Shown: positions 50,009-59,622, counted from the first letter of the stretch. The stretch is 64,000 nucleotides of DNA from Chlorobiaceae bacterium (GCA_013334755.1 JAAXWX010000003.1:1-64000); one strand, 5' to 3'. The notes: generated by a model from the letters alone, not told the origin. Numbers and translations are program-made.

Positions 50009-51382
50009 ATGTCGAACCACGATATATTCGGGCTTGCCGCAGAAACGCCGATGGTTCTTGTAAAACAGATGGCCCGCCAGATCAGGCCGACGGTCATGGC
50101 CAAACTTGAGTTCATGAATCCAGCCTGGTCGCATTATTACAGGGTGGCATCAGCCATTGTCAGGGATGCTGAGGAACGCAAGCTGATTCATCCGGGCATG
50201 ACCCTTGTTGACTGGACTTTTGGCAGCAGCGGGATCGCCCTGGCTATGGCTGGAGTGAGCCGGGGCTACAAGCTGCTGCTGGCTGCTCCTGATAAAATAT
50301 CGCAGGAGAAGCAGGATATGCTCAGGGCTCTCGGTGCGGAACTGGTTATTACCCCTTCGGATGCGTTGCCCGGAGAGCCTCGAAGCTGTATGAATGTGGC
50401 TGAAAGTCTTGTGAGAAGTATTCCGAATGCCTTTTTTGCCGGAATGTATGAGAACCCTCTCAGCTTTAAGGTTCACAGTGAAACCACCGGCAGCGAGATT
50501 TTCAGCCAGACAGAGGGTCGGGTTACCCATGTTTTTGTGCCGATGATTTCCGGCGCAATGGTTTTCGGGATCGCTTCTTTTCTGAAAGCAAAGAATCCCG
50601 GGATCAAAATTATCGGTGTCGAGTCGCAGGGTTCAATCTATTACGATCTTTTTAAGGACGGAAAGCCTGGAGTTGCGGCATTTTCCGAGCTTGAGGAAAT
50701 AGGTTCCCGGCAGCCCTCAGCATTCTGGGATCCTTCAGCTTTAGATGATGTGATGCAGGTAAGCGATTATGACGCATTCAACTGCGGCAGGGAACTCTTG
50801 CGGATGGAAGCTGTTTTTGCCGGGGGTGCATCTGGTGCAGCTATGGCTGCAGCACTTCGGGCTGGAGAAACGTATGGTGAGGATGATTGTGTGGTTGTGG
50901 TGATGAATGATTTTGGCGGATATTATCTCAGCAAGATGTACCGTGACGAGTGGATGCGCAAGCGCGGCTATTATCGAAAGGCAAAATCAGCCCTTGAACA
51001 GATTACAGCCGAAGATATTCTGCACTTGAAGGCGCGCAGGAATCTGATTTTCGCTTATCCGGAAAATACGCTTGCGGAAGTGTTTGAGATGATGAAGCAG
51101 AACGACGTCTCCCAGCTTCCTATAGTTTCCTATAACGCTCCGATAGGCAGTATCAGTGAAAACAAGATTCTTTCTATTCTTATTGAAAACGATGACGCCA
51201 TGAACTCAAAGGTTGTCGGGTTTATGGAGAAGCCATTTCCGGTCTGCCGACTGGATGCAACGATTTCCGAATTATCCGACAAACTGCAGCAAAGTGCATC
51301 CGGAGTACTGATAAGCTTGTCTGATGGACAACTTCAATTGCTTACAAAATCAGATCTTATTGATGCATTGACTCATAAATGA
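50009..51382 (+). CDS. Cystathionine beta-synthase-like protein with C-terminal CBS domains; PLP lysine missing
   Basis: The 457-residue protein has the fold of the cysteine-synthase/cystathionine beta-synthase family (about 1-330) followed by a pair of CBS sensor domains (about 335-457; DILHLKARRNLIFAYPENTL, SQLPIV). Alignment to the family is plain (AKLEFMNP, LRALGAELVITP, IIGVESQGS), but key residues are gone. The PLP lysine in the usual N-P-x-x-S-V-K-D-R is tyrosine 43 in NPAWSHYYR; the phosphate/substrate loop T-S-G-N-T-G reads TFGSSG; and the G-T-G-G-T phosphate loop reads PMISGA. It should not do PLP chemistry. Nucleotide sensing or a regulatory or scaffold role is possible. It has no operon partner. 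Confidence 0.88.
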   Translation: MSNHDIFGLAAETPMVLVKQMARQIRPTVMAKLEFMNPAWSHYYRVASAIVRDAEERKLIHPGMTLVDWTFGSSGIALAMAGVSRGYKLLLAAPDKISQEKQDMLRALGAELVITPSDALPGEPRSCMNVAESLVRSIPNAFFAGMYENPLSFKVHSETTGSEIFSQTEGRVTHVFVPMISGAMVFGIASFLKAKNPGIKIIGVESQGSIYYDLFKDGKPGVAAFSELEEIGSRQPSAFWDPSALDDVMQVSDYDAFNCGRELLRMEAVFAGGASGAAMAAALRAGETYGEDDCVVVVMNDFGGYYLSKMYRDEWMRKRGYYRKAKSALEQITAEDILHLKARRNLIFAYPENTLAEVFEMMKQNDVSQLPIVSYNAPIGSISENKILSILIENDDAMNSKVVGFMEKPFPVCRLDATISELSDKLQQSASGVLISLSDGQLQLLTKSDLIDALTHK

Positions 51383-51562
51383 GAGCAGTGGAATTATCTG
51401 GTTGTTTTTTTTAAGGGATTTATTTAATTAAGCACTCTGAACATTCCTCTTTTTTTTCAGGTGCGATGCACTATATTGCGCCATAAAGCCGGAAAAAATG
51501 TCGGGGGGGAAGTACTGAAAATCCTGACAGCTTCGAGCCGGGTTAATAACCAGCAATATGAT

Positions 51563-52123
51563 ATGAAGGTAGAATCCAGAAAAAGGCAGTTCATTTTGGA
51601 GGGGAAGATCAAGGCTTGCTTCTGTGAAGGATGCGGCCAGATTACAAACAAAGTGTTTGTCGGCGAATGGATGCCGAGCGATAAGCCGAAGGAGGATGAT
51701 TTTCTGACGGCCGTTGCTGTTAAAAAGCCTAAAGGCGGGAAAAATGGTACTGGTGAGTTGCATCCTGCAGCTGAAAATCAGTACTGGATTCGCTGTTCCG
51801 AATGCAATCAGGTCTTTCTTCTCAAGGAGTGGCAGATACAGATTGACCGGGAAGTCAAGCCTGATGAGCTGAAAGCGGAAGAGTGCCAGGTTTATTCTCC
51901 GCATGGTATTTATGCAAAAGGTGATGCACTGTATCACCAGGCACTTGGTGAGGTCGGGGTGGTCAGGGAAAAACAGGCGACAGGAAGCGGTGCGTTTGTC
52001 ATTATCGTTGAGTTTTGTAAAAGTGGCAGAAAACAGCTCCTTGAAAATGTGCAGATGAACTCTGGCAATGGAAAAAATTCGGAAAGTGTTACGGATATTA
52101 TTAAACTCAAACTAAGACGTTGA
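51563..52123 (+). CDS. Unknown protein with two cysteine pairs (zinc-ribbon-like)
   Basis: I do not recognise this gene. From ATG 51563 it encodes 186 residues starting MKVESRKRQFILEGKIKACF. Two cysteine clusters (CFCEGCG near residue 20 and CSECNQVF near residue 90) could together hold a zinc ion. The second half contains SPHGIYAKGDALYHQALGEV, a small beta-rich module somewhat like CarD/Tudor-type folds. The ORF track begins at a GTG at 51461, which would add 34 residues without a clear ribosome site. It lies just before rpsU in the same direction. Confidence 0.6.
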   Translation: MKVESRKRQFILEGKIKACFCEGCGQITNKVFVGEWMPSDKPKEDDFLTAVAVKKPKGGKNGTGELHPAAENQYWIRCSECNQVFLLKEWQIQIDREVKPDELKAEECQVYSPHGIYAKGDALYHQALGEVGVVREKQATGSGAFVIIVEFCKSGRKQLLENVQMNSGNGKNSESVTDIIKLKLRR

Positions 52124-52147
52124 TCTTTTAAAAGGGGGTGAATTACA

Positions 52148-52345
52148 TTGGTTAGTGTGCAGATAAATGATAATGAATCGATCGATAAAATGCTGAAACG
52201 CTTCAAGAAAAAGTATGAGCGTGCAGGTGTTTTAAAGGAGTTTCGTGCAAACGCATACTTTGTTAAACCTTCGGTGGATGGTCGTTTGAAGCGCTCAAGA
52301 AGCAGGCGGAGAGCGCAGAGGGCAAATGAAGAACGCAATTCATGA
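52148..52345 (+). CDS. rpsU: 30S ribosomal protein S21
   Basis: S21 is a small basic protein of the 30S subunit. The 65 residues read [20 protein letters not shown] then [18 protein letters not shown], a standard S21. The start codon is TTG at 52148: it is preceded by AAAAGGGGGTG seven bases upstream, and no ATG is available before conserved sequence begins. It is followed by an intrinsic terminator. Confidence 0.95.
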   Translation: MVSVQINDNESIDKMLKRFKKKYERAGVLKEFRANAYFVKPSVDGRLKRSRSRRRAQRANEERNS

Positions 52346-52369
52346 TCATTCTGATCGGAAAAGTTATGC

Positions 52370-52402
52370 AAAGCAGCTCCTTTACGGGGGTTGCTTTTTT
52401 TT
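52370..52402 (+). terminator. Intrinsic terminator after rpsU
   Basis: A stem AAAGCAGCTCC / GGGGTTGCTTT (two G-T pairs) with a short loop runs into an eight-to-nine-base T run, 25 bases after the rpsU stop. Confidence 0.85.
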
Positions 52403-52425
52403 TGTCAATACCAATCAACTGACTC

Positions 52426-53727
52426 ATGAGAGTGTTCAAAGGTGAAGTTACAGCATTACCACCCGACAAATCAATTTCCCACCGTGCGGCACTTATTGGT
52501 GCGCTCTCGGAAGGAACAACAGAGATAACGAACTTTTCAGGCGGATTTGACAATCAGTCCACCCTGGGAGTTCTGAAAGATGCCGGGATCATTCTTCGAC
52601 AGGAAGATGTGGATGGCGGCTACGGCCGTCGTATCAGACGGGTCGTTATCGAATCAGGTGGATTATGGAGTTTTTTACCGCCTTCAGCTCCTCTGATGTG
52701 CAATAATTCAGGAAGTACCATGCGCATGTTTGCCGGTATTCTTGCTGCCCAGCCTTTTGCAAGCGAGTTGATCGGCGACAGTTCTCTGATGAAGAGGCCA
52801 ATGAAAAGGGTTGCTGACCCGTTGCGACAGATGGGTGCCGATGTTGAGCTTTCTTTGGCGGGAACAGCACCAATCAGAATTAAAGGGACAAAAGAGCTGA
52901 AGCCCATCGAGTATCGTCTTCCGGTCCCCTCGGCGCAGGTGAAGTCGCTTGTGGCTTTTGCCGCTCTTCATGCTGACGGTGAATCGAGGATTATCGAGTC
53001 GGTTCGTTCGCGTGACCATACCGAAGTGATGCTTGGTCTTGAGAGCATTGAACATGAGGGGGAGCGGGTCATTGTCGTGCCAGGTCGAAAAGCTGTTGCA
53101 GCAAAACCTTTCTATATACCCGCAGACCCCTCTGCAGCTTGTTTCATTGTGGCGCTTGGCCTGCTTGCCCGCGGTTCGGAGATCATCATCAGGGATGTCT
53201 GCCTCAATCCGACGCGGGCGGCATTTCTTGATATCCTGACTGACGCCGGTGCGGGATTGACGATTGAAAACCAGCGCGTGATTGGCGGTGAAATGATCGG
53301 TGACATTCTGGTTCAGAACCATGCGGGGCTGGAACCCCTCATGATCCTCGATCCGCAGGTGGTTGCCTATATCATTGATGAAATACCGATGCTTGCTGTT
53401 CTTTCCGCCTTTGCTTCAGGCCGCTTTGAACTGCACAACGCTGCCGAGTTGAGAACAAAAGAGAGTGACCGGATTGATGCACTTGTTGTTAATCTTCAGC
53501 GTCTTGGCTTTGATTGTGAACAGTATCCTGACGGTTTCATGGTCAAGGGCCGCCGGATAACCCCGTCAGGAACGGTGGTCATCGACAGTTTTGATGATCA
53601 CAGAATTGCCATGAGTTTTGCCATTGCGAGCAAAGCAACAGGGTGCCCCCTTGATATTACCGATATCGATGTGGTTGGTGTCTCGTTTCCGAATTTTTTT
53701 GCATTGCTTGAAAGCCTGGAAGCCTGA
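52426..53727 (+). CDS. aroA: 3-phosphoshikimate 1-carboxyvinyltransferase (EPSP synthase)
   Basis: AroA joins shikimate 3-phosphate and phosphoenolpyruvate in aromatic amino-acid synthesis. Seen: [20 protein letters not shown] (phosphate-binding lysine), [51 protein letters not shown] and [15 protein letters not shown]. The 433 residues and all motifs are complete. The ATG lies 23 bases after the rpsU terminator. Confidence 0.95.
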   Translation: MRVFKGEVTALPPDKSISHRAALIGALSEGTTEITNFSGGFDNQSTLGVLKDAGIILRQEDVDGGYGRRIRRVVIESGGLWSFLPPSAPLMCNNSGSTMRMFAGILAAQPFASELIGDSSLMKRPMKRVADPLRQMGADVELSLAGTAPIRIKGTKELKPIEYRLPVPSAQVKSLVAFAALHADGESRIIESVRSRDHTEVMLGLESIEHEGERVIVVPGRKAVAAKPFYIPADPSAACFIVALGLLARGSEIIIRDVCLNPTRAAFLDILTDAGAGLTIENQRVIGGEMIGDILVQNHAGLEPLMILDPQVVAYIIDEIPMLAVLSAFASGRFELHNAAELRTKESDRIDALVVNLQRLGFDCEQYPDGFMVKGRRITPSGTVVIDSFDDHRIAMSFAIASKATGCPLDITDIDVVGVSFPNFFALLESLEA

Positions 53728-53738
53728 CTGGTCAGCAG

Positions 53739-53766
53739 AGAGAGGTCAGGATTGCCTGACCTCTCT
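53739..53766. terminator. Bidirectional hairpin between aroA and the hydrolase
   Basis: A perfect 12-base stem AGAGAGGTCAGG / CCTGACCTCTCT with a four-base loop covers the end of the minus-strand hydrolase gene. No T run follows on either side, so termination is probable but not certain. Confidence 0.6.
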
Positions 53767-54537
53767 GATATGGTCAAGCAACGCAAGGTTGAAGGCTTCG
53801 GGTTGCTCCATGTTCGAGATATGTCCGGCTCCTGCAAGCAGATGGAGTTTTGAGCCGGGAATTTGGTAATGAATGCTTTCGGCTGTTTCAGGTGTTGTAA
53901 GCCGGTCCTCCTTTCCGTTCAAAACCAGCACAGGGCAATGTATGCCGGCAAGACGAGGGGTTGCATCGGAACGCATCATGATCGCCTTCATTGCTTCGAT
54001 GATGACTGTGGCGGGTTGTTCTGTTATCATCGTCGCGGCTTGTGTGACCAGTTCCGGTTTCAATGTGTATGTGCTGGTGGTAAAGTAATTCGGGATCATT
54101 CGCTTTGCGGCTTCTTCGGCGCCTTCAGCCTTTACTGCTTTAATGAACTCTTCCCGAACAGATTTTGCTGAAGGAGCATCAGCTTCAGCCCTGGTATCGC
54201 ACAGAACCAGCGATATGGTTTTACCGGGGTAAAGCCGGTAGAATTCAAAAGCCTGATATCCACCCATCGACAGTCCGACAACCGTCACGCTCTTTATTTT
54301 CAGCGATTCAAGGAGTTTGGCAAGTTCATGGGCGTAATCAGTAAACGTCCAATCATTCCGTTTTTCAGAGCCGTCAATACCGTAAGAATTCGGGGCTACG
54401 ACAGCCAGACCGGCTCCTCCCAGAGCATCAAGCTGTGGCTGCCACATGGCGGAAGAGAGCGGAAATGCATGCAGAAGCAAGAGAGCATGTTTCTCAAGGC
54501 CACGTTCTGTTATGTTTACACCGCGGTATGTCAGCAT
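53746..54537 (-). CDS. Alpha/beta-fold hydrolase
   Basis: This 263-residue protein has the esterase/lipase/haloperoxidase-type fold. Seen: LLLLHAFPLSSAMWQPQLDA (oxyanion region), the nucleophile elbow VVGLSMGGYQAFEFYRLYPG with serine, the acid residue in VLVLNGKEDRLTTPE, and the terminal histidine in LLAGAGHISNMEQPEAF. The triad is complete, so it should be active. The substrate is unknown; 3-oxoadipate enol-lactonase-like annotation would be over-specific. It follows the YtxH gene by three bases. Confidence 0.88.
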   Translation of the reverse strand: MLTYRGVNITERGLEKHALLLLHAFPLSSAMWQPQLDALGGAGLAVVAPNSYGIDGSEKRNDWTFTDYAHELAKLLESLKIKSVTVVGLSMGGYQAFEFYRLYPGKTISLVLCDTRAEADAPSAKSVREEFIKAVKAEGAEEAAKRMIPNYFTTSTYTLKPELVTQAATMITEQPATVIIEAMKAIMMRSDATPRLAGIHCPVLVLNGKEDRLTTPETAESIHYQIPGSKLHLLAGAGHISNMEQPEAFNLALLDHIREVRQS

Positions 54538-54540
54538 CTA

Positions 54541-54864
54541 TCAGTTTTCCTTGGTCTTGGGATATCCTTTGATTTCCCTGATAATGCTGTTGGCCTCATT
54601 AAGGATTTTTTTTGCCTCATCACGGGCGGTGTCGATGATCTCCTGTGAGCGTGTTTTTGCTTCGTTGCTGTAAGCACTGTCGTGTTCGCTGCTCTCATAA
54701 AGGTCGGTAGCCTTGTCGAGCGCAAGTTTAATCTTGCCCGAAATAATCTGCTGGGTCTCCGTTCCTTTATGTGGAGCGAAAAGCAATCCCATAATGGTTC
54801 CTGTAGCAGCACCAAGCATGGCACCGAAAAAAAGACCTTTGTAAAACTTGTCTTGCTGTTCCAT
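54541..54864 (-). CDS. YtxH-domain protein
   Basis: The 107-residue protein begins MEQQDKFYKGLFFGAMLGAA, with the short glycine-rich hydrophobic segment GAMLGAATGTIMGLLFAPHKG that defines the YtxH family, then a long charged helix. It is probably a small membrane-anchored or membrane-associated protein, sometimes linked to general stress in other bacteria. The track start at 54936 adds 24 residues with no family match, so I use ATG 54864. It is coupled to the downstream hydrolase. Confidence 0.82.
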   Translation of the reverse strand: MEQQDKFYKGLFFGAMLGAATGTIMGLLFAPHKGTETQQIISGKIKLALDKATDLYESSEHDSAYSNEAKTRSQEIIDTARDEAKKILNEANSIIREIKGYPKTKEN

Positions 54865-55092
54865 AGTTACAATGAAGTTTTGTTTGCAATCAATATAAAG
54901 ATAAAGGATGGAATGCTCTTTTCCTTTTTTATGCATTTTTACTCTTTGTGGGAATCAGCGCTGTTTTTTAAGTAACGTTTAAGGGTTCGCTAAACCTTCT
55001 TTAAGAATCCAGGGGTTACCTTTTCTACAAGAAATAGAACGTTACATTTGGACGAAAACGGTAGTTTTTTTCACATTTTATTAGATGAAACA

Positions 55093-55284
55093 ATGAAAAC
55101 AAATACCAAATTCTGGACGAGTCCTTTTGCCATCGGGGCATTTATTCTATCTGTACTGACCGGCCTTCTGTTGTTTTTTAACGCCGTTATAGGTATTTCT
55201 CAGTCAGCACATGTGTTGCTGAGCTCCATGTTTGTCATTGCTGTTGTTTTTCACACCGTTATTAACTGGAATCAGTTTAACTGA
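55093..55284 (+). CDS. Small two-helix membrane protein (DUF4405-like)
   Basis: From ATG 55093 it encodes 63 residues with two membrane segments (IGAFILSVLTGLLLFFNAVI and VLLSSMFVIAVVFHTVINW). Two histidines, one near each end of the second helix (AHVLLSS, FHTVINW), resemble the DUF4405/cytochrome-b-like pattern in which histidines can bind heme. It is short for that family. No partner genes are near. The track start at 55048 is less likely. Confidence 0.6.
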   Translation: MKTNTKFWTSPFAIGAFILSVLTGLLLFFNAVIGISQSAHVLLSSMFVIAVVFHTVINWNQFN

Positions 55285-55438
55285 TGCTTTTCAAAAAAGT
55301 CGGTGTCCCTTTATTTTCGATTCACCTTGTGTTGTCAACCTGTCTCACGCTTATCTGTGTCAGGTGATAACGTGGAGCCTTCTTAAGCTTTTTTATCGTG
55401 AGAGCTGGACGATAATCGTGGCGGCAATGACGATATTT

Positions 55439-56860
55439 TTATCGAAACAGGTCAAAATCGTTTGCGAGCATGCGCATAATCTCTTCGCGTGATTCAACAA
55501 TCCGCTCAACCAGATCCGGTCGGCAGAGCAGTCTGAATTTTTTTGTATACCGCTCAAAAGCGAGAATAAAGTCTGACTGAAAGACCGATTCATTCAAGTC
55601 ATCAAATCGGACATACTCCGACTCACACTGCAGGGAGTAGTGGATGTGTTCTGAGCGGGTAGGGTAGACCCGCAGCTCCTTCAGATCAGCGTAGTCGAAA
55701 ATATCCTTCTTGGAAGGCGGGTCAATCAGCACCTCATGACCGTGAAGCGCCAGATGGTAGCGCTTGTTGAGAAACAGGCAGATTTCCGCTTCCATATTAC
55801 GGCGCATCTCGCTGTTACTGTTATAGATAAACCACCGTTCGTCCTCTTTTGCGGAATTTCTCAGGTAGGGTTGCACGGTTATTGCCCGTTTGTAAACCCT
55901 GCGCATGAGAATATCGTCAAGCAGGGCGACAACAGGATGCTCCTTTTCCGGCATAAGCTGTTTCAGTTCATACAGGACACGATCATCGGCGTTTCCGTAA
56001 AAAAGCTCACGCAAGGCGCACGGAGAAAGCATGCCTTCGCTTGCGATATCCTGCAGAAGTCTTCGGAGCATAGCCGAGAGTGCCCGACTGGTGTGGTGCC
56101 AGTAAACATTCCGCATCATCATGTATTTCGCAAACAGCAGACTCTCAAGTGGCGCTATACCCTTTTCCGTGATAGCAAAGCGTTCTCGGTGCGGATCAGG
56201 GACAAAAGACTCAATCAGGCGCTCAATATCAATGCTTCCATAGGGAATATTACAATGATGGGCATCTCGCATCAGGTAATCCATTTTGTCGGGGTCAAGC
56301 GTACCACTGACCAGCTTGCTGAAACGGGTTCTGCCCGAGATAAGCTCTATGACTGATTCCGGAGATACTTTCCACTCTTCCTGAAGAATTTCAGCAATCG
56401 TCGGTACCCGTGCATTCTGCTCATAGATAAAGTGCCGGCAAAGCTCCTCATGATGCGAGAATACGGGTTCATTTCCATAGTGAGGAATTTGCTCTTCGAT
56501 GATATGAGCATGGGGAAAGTGGCCGATATCGTGCAAGAGACAAGCCGAAAGCAGCACCCTGCAGTTATGCTCATCAAACGTGAACCGGTCATCCTGAAGG
56601 CTTTGAGCAAGAGGACTGGTCAACATGCGCTGCAGAATCAGCTTCATAAGATGATAAACCCCTATGGAGTGTTCAAAGCGAGTGTGCGTTGCGCCAGGAT
56701 ATACCTGCTGCGAGAATGAGAGCTGCCGAATTCCCTTGAGGCGGAGAAACGAAGGGTGTGACAGTATATGTTTCAGCGGACCGCTTAACGGGATGTGACC
56801 CCAGATCGGAATGCGGATAAATCCGCCATCAGACTGAAAAAGCAGGTGTTCGGCTATCAT
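55439..56860 (-). CDS. HD-domain phosphohydrolase (dNTPase/SAMHD1-like)
   Basis: This 473-residue protein is a metal-dependent HD phosphohydrolase. Seen: FSQQVYPGATHTRFEHSIGV (H-x3-E-H entry), LLSACLLHDIGHFPHAHIIE with the HD pair, and a later LVSGTLDPDKMDYLMRDAHH with the final aspartate. This layout matches YdhJ/SAMHD1-type proteins that act on nucleotides. The C-terminal third is longer and unassigned. It would be cytoplasmic. There is no operon partner. Confidence 0.88.
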   Translation of the reverse strand: MIAEHLLFQSDGGFIRIPIWGHIPLSGPLKHILSHPSFLRLKGIRQLSFSQQVYPGATHTRFEHSIGVYHLMKLILQRMLTSPLAQSLQDDRFTFDEHNCRVLLSACLLHDIGHFPHAHIIEEQIPHYGNEPVFSHHEELCRHFIYEQNARVPTIAEILQEEWKVSPESVIELISGRTRFSKLVSGTLDPDKMDYLMRDAHHCNIPYGSIDIERLIESFVPDPHRERFAITEKGIAPLESLLFAKYMMMRNVYWHHTSRALSAMLRRLLQDIASEGMLSPCALRELFYGNADDRVLYELKQLMPEKEHPVVALLDDILMRRVYKRAITVQPYLRNSAKEDERWFIYNSNSEMRRNMEAEICLFLNKRYHLALHGHEVLIDPPSKKDIFDYADLKELRVYPTRSEHIHYSLQCESEYVRFDDLNESVFQSDFILAFERYTKKFRLLCRPDLVERIVESREEIMRMLANDFDLFR

Positions 56861-57071
56861 GAAGTCTCTGCGTTTGTGGGGGGTAAATGATTATCAGTCA
56901 AGATACACAACAAACCTTGCCGGGCAAACCATGTACATCTCATCTTTTATGAAGAGTTTTCAGGATTCAAATATCAGCTTGTCGAAACAATGCTTCATGA
57001 TGATGAGGCAGTTTCCGGGCATTAACCCTGTCATGATATCGATGTTTAGTGCGTTCGGTTACCAATAACAG

Positions 57072-58574
57072 CTATCCTGTTGCTTTTCGTGCCTCCTTGA
57101 GATGCAGTTTACATACCTTGCGGAAATGGTGGCCGTAGATAGCGAGTGTTACCGCATGAGGCAGGGCCCGCTGGCGATTGAAAAAGGTCCAGATCAGCAT
57201 TTTCCAGTATTGGAAGCGTTCGCGCCCTACAACGCCGAGCAGGACGGTTGACCGGGCAAAGGCAAGGAGGTGCCGGAGGCGGAAGCGTTCATTGAACAGC
57301 GGTGTCCGGTACTCCTGGAGAAGAGTACGGATTCTTGTATAGTACTGTTTGGGTGCATAGAGTTGCGTCATCATGTCGGTATATCCTTTTCGCAGGATCT
57401 CCAGATCCATTTTTGGAATAATGTTGGTATTGCTGTCGGCATTGTCGCCGCTTGAGTTATGCAGCAACCGACCCTCTTTTTGCATCCGTTCATAGAGTCT
57501 GGTGCCGGGAAGTGCCTGAAGAATACCGACCATTGCGGTGACGATGCCGCTTTTCTGGATGAATTCAATCTGTTTCTGGAAAATTGATGGCGTGTCGCTG
57601 TCGAAACCCACAATAAATCCACCCTGTACCTCCATACCTGCCTGCTGGATCTTTCTGATGTTTTCGAGCATGTCTCTTGATGTATTGTGCTGCTTGCCGC
57701 AGGCTTCGAGTGCGGTGTTATCCGGTGTTTCGATGCCTATAAAGACCTGGGTGAAACCAGCTTCAGCCATCAGCTTCATCAGTTCCGGGTCATCGGCCAG
57801 ATTGATTGAGCACTCCGTATAGAATCTGGTCGTTGTTTTGTTGCGTCTCTGCCATGCAATCAGCTTGGGCAGCAACTCTTTTTTCAGGTATGTCTTGTGG
57901 GCAATAAAGTTGTCGTCGACAAAAAAGATACTGTCCTGCCATCCAAGTTTTCTGAGTCCTTCAAGCTCGCCAATGATCTGATCGCTGGTTTTAGTACGGA
58001 TTTTGTGCCCTAAAAGCGCAGTGACATTGCAGAAATCGCACTGGTAAGGGCACCCTCTTGAAAACTGCAGGGCCATTGAAGCGTATTTGTTGATGTCGAG
58101 CAGATTCCATTGGGGGGCAGGAGTCAGGGTAATATCGGGAAAAAGTTCTGACGCATAGATTTTTTTCGTGGTACCGTTCTTCAGATCATCAAGAAACGGC
58201 TGAAGCGTGAGCTCGGCTTCGTTCAGCACAAAATGATCGACAGAGGGAAAGTCTTTATGTTCAGAAGTAAAGAGAGGCCCGCCGGCAACCACCTTTAAGC
58301 CGGCCTTGTTGCAAAGGTCAATAACCTTTCGGGCAGATTCCTGCTGGACGGCCATGGCGCTTATGAAAGCCATGTCGGCCCATGCAATGTCTCTTGTGGT
58401 AAGGGGAGAGACGTTGAGATCGACAAGTTTCCGCTTCCAGCGTTCAGGAAGCATTGAGGCTACCGTCAAAAGGCCGAGTGGCGGAAGGGAGGCTTTTTTG
58501 TTTACAAATTTCAGGGCATGTTTGAAACTCCAGAAGGTGTCGGGGAACTCCGGATAGATCAGAAGAATATTCAT
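57072..58574 (-). CDS. B12-binding-domain radical SAM protein (DUF4070 type)
   Basis: The 500-residue protein begins MNILLIYPEFPDTFWSFKHA (I start seven codons after the track). It has a B12-binding-type N-terminal domain (about 1-140), a radical SAM core with C175-x3-C179-x2-C182 in FSRGCPYQCDFCNVTALLGH, and a C-terminal DUF4070-like region from about 360. Relatives include HpnP-type methylases. BchQ and BchR, which methylate the C8 and C12 side chains of chlorosome bacteriochlorophylls, are also B12-binding radical SAM enzymes, so it could be one of these, but I cannot tell from motifs. It differs clearly from bchE in this window. Confidence 0.82.
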   Translation of the reverse strand: MNILLIYPEFPDTFWSFKHALKFVNKKASLPPLGLLTVASMLPERWKRKLVDLNVSPLTTRDIAWADMAFISAMAVQQESARKVIDLCNKAGLKVVAGGPLFTSEHKDFPSVDHFVLNEAELTLQPFLDDLKNGTTKKIYASELFPDITLTPAPQWNLLDINKYASMALQFSRGCPYQCDFCNVTALLGHKIRTKTSDQIIGELEGLRKLGWQDSIFFVDDNFIAHKTYLKKELLPKLIAWQRRNKTTTRFYTECSINLADDPELMKLMAEAGFTQVFIGIETPDNTALEACGKQHNTSRDMLENIRKIQQAGMEVQGGFIVGFDSDTPSIFQKQIEFIQKSGIVTAMVGILQALPGTRLYERMQKEGRLLHNSSGDNADSNTNIIPKMDLEILRKGYTDMMTQLYAPKQYYTRIRTLLQEYRTPLFNERFRLRHLLAFARSTVLLGVVGRERFQYWKMLIWTFFNRQRALPHAVTLAIYGHHFRKVCKLHLKEARKATG

Positions 58575-58714
58575 CGTTGCATTGCCTCCAGGCAATTCAG
58601 TTCGCCTTAACGTTTAAAAATGATAAAGCCTTGCTTGACATAAGCTTTGCTTAATAAAGTTAAAACGCTGAAAGCAAGCCTTAAAGTTTCATGGTGTGTA
58701 TTTATGTCAGTGAT

Positions 58715-59449
58715 TTAATACCGGTCAAGAGTGAATTTTTCGCCGAGGTACATTTTTCTGACCTCAGGATTGGCCGCAATCTCTTCCGGGGTACCATGCA
58801 TGAAAATGCTTCCGTCAAAAAGCAGGTATGCATGGCTGGTAATAGAGAGGGTTTCATGGACGTTATGGTCGGTGATAAGTACACCAATGTCGCGTCTGGC
58901 AAGTCCTTCTACAATCTGCTGGATATCCTCGACAGCAATAGGATCGACCCCTGCAAAGGGTTCATCAAGCAGGATGAATTTAGGGTTGAGTGCAAGAGCC
59001 CTTGCAATTTCCGTACGCCGGCGTTCCCCTCCCGAGAGCGCATAACCCATGCTTTTACGGATAGTGGTGATGTTCAGCTCTTCGAGCATCATGTTTGCTC
59101 TCTCCTTGCGTTCTGCTTTCGCCAGGCTGGTGAACTCAAGGACGCTCAGGATGTTTTCCTCGACTGTCATGTTTCGGAAAACTGACGCTTCCTGGGGGAG
59201 ATAGCCGATCCCGAGACGCGCCCGCTTGTACATGGGAACGCGTGTGATGTTTACCTGATCAAGAAAAACATCGCCTCCATCAGGTCTTACCAGCCCTACG
59301 ATCATGTAGAAGGTAGTGGTTTTTCCTGCACCGTTTGGACCGAGCAGCCCTACAATCTCACCCTGTTTAACTTCGATGGATGAGCATTTCACAACTTCGC
59401 GTTTGTTGTAGATCTTCTTTAACTTGTTACAGCTCAGTGTTGCTCTCAT
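58715..59449 (-). CDS. lptB: LPS export ABC transporter ATP-binding protein LptB
   Basis: LptB powers extraction of lipopolysaccharide from the inner membrane with LptF/G (not in window). Seen: Walker [21 protein letters not shown], the LptB-type segment [20 protein letters not shown], signature [19 protein letters not shown], Walker [21 protein letters not shown], and [14 protein letters not shown] with the switch histidine. The 244 residues fit. The presence of LPS export fits the glycosyltransferase content of the window. Confidence 0.93.
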   Translation of the reverse strand: MRATLSCNKLKKIYNKREVVKCSSIEVKQGEIVGLLGPNGAGKTTTFYMIVGLVRPDGGDVFLDQVNITRVPMYKRARLGIGYLPQEASVFRNMTVEENILSVLEFTSLAKAERKERANMMLEELNITTIRKSMGYALSGGERRRTEIARALALNPKFILLDEPFAGVDPIAVEDIQQIVEGLARRDIGVLITDHNVHETLSITSHAYLLFDGSIFMHGTPEEIAANPEVRKMYLGEKFTLDRY

Positions 59450-59622
59450 GCCGGTGCTGAAAAAATGGTCGATAGTATGTTGTTAAGTATCCTGGAAACG
59501 CAATACGGCTCATCACGCGCAATATAGGAAATATCACAGGGCAAATGAGTGTGTGCCTTTATGCGAAAAATGGAAGTCGCAATTATCATAAGCCGGAAAT
59601 ACCTTTATATCATGTTGAATGG

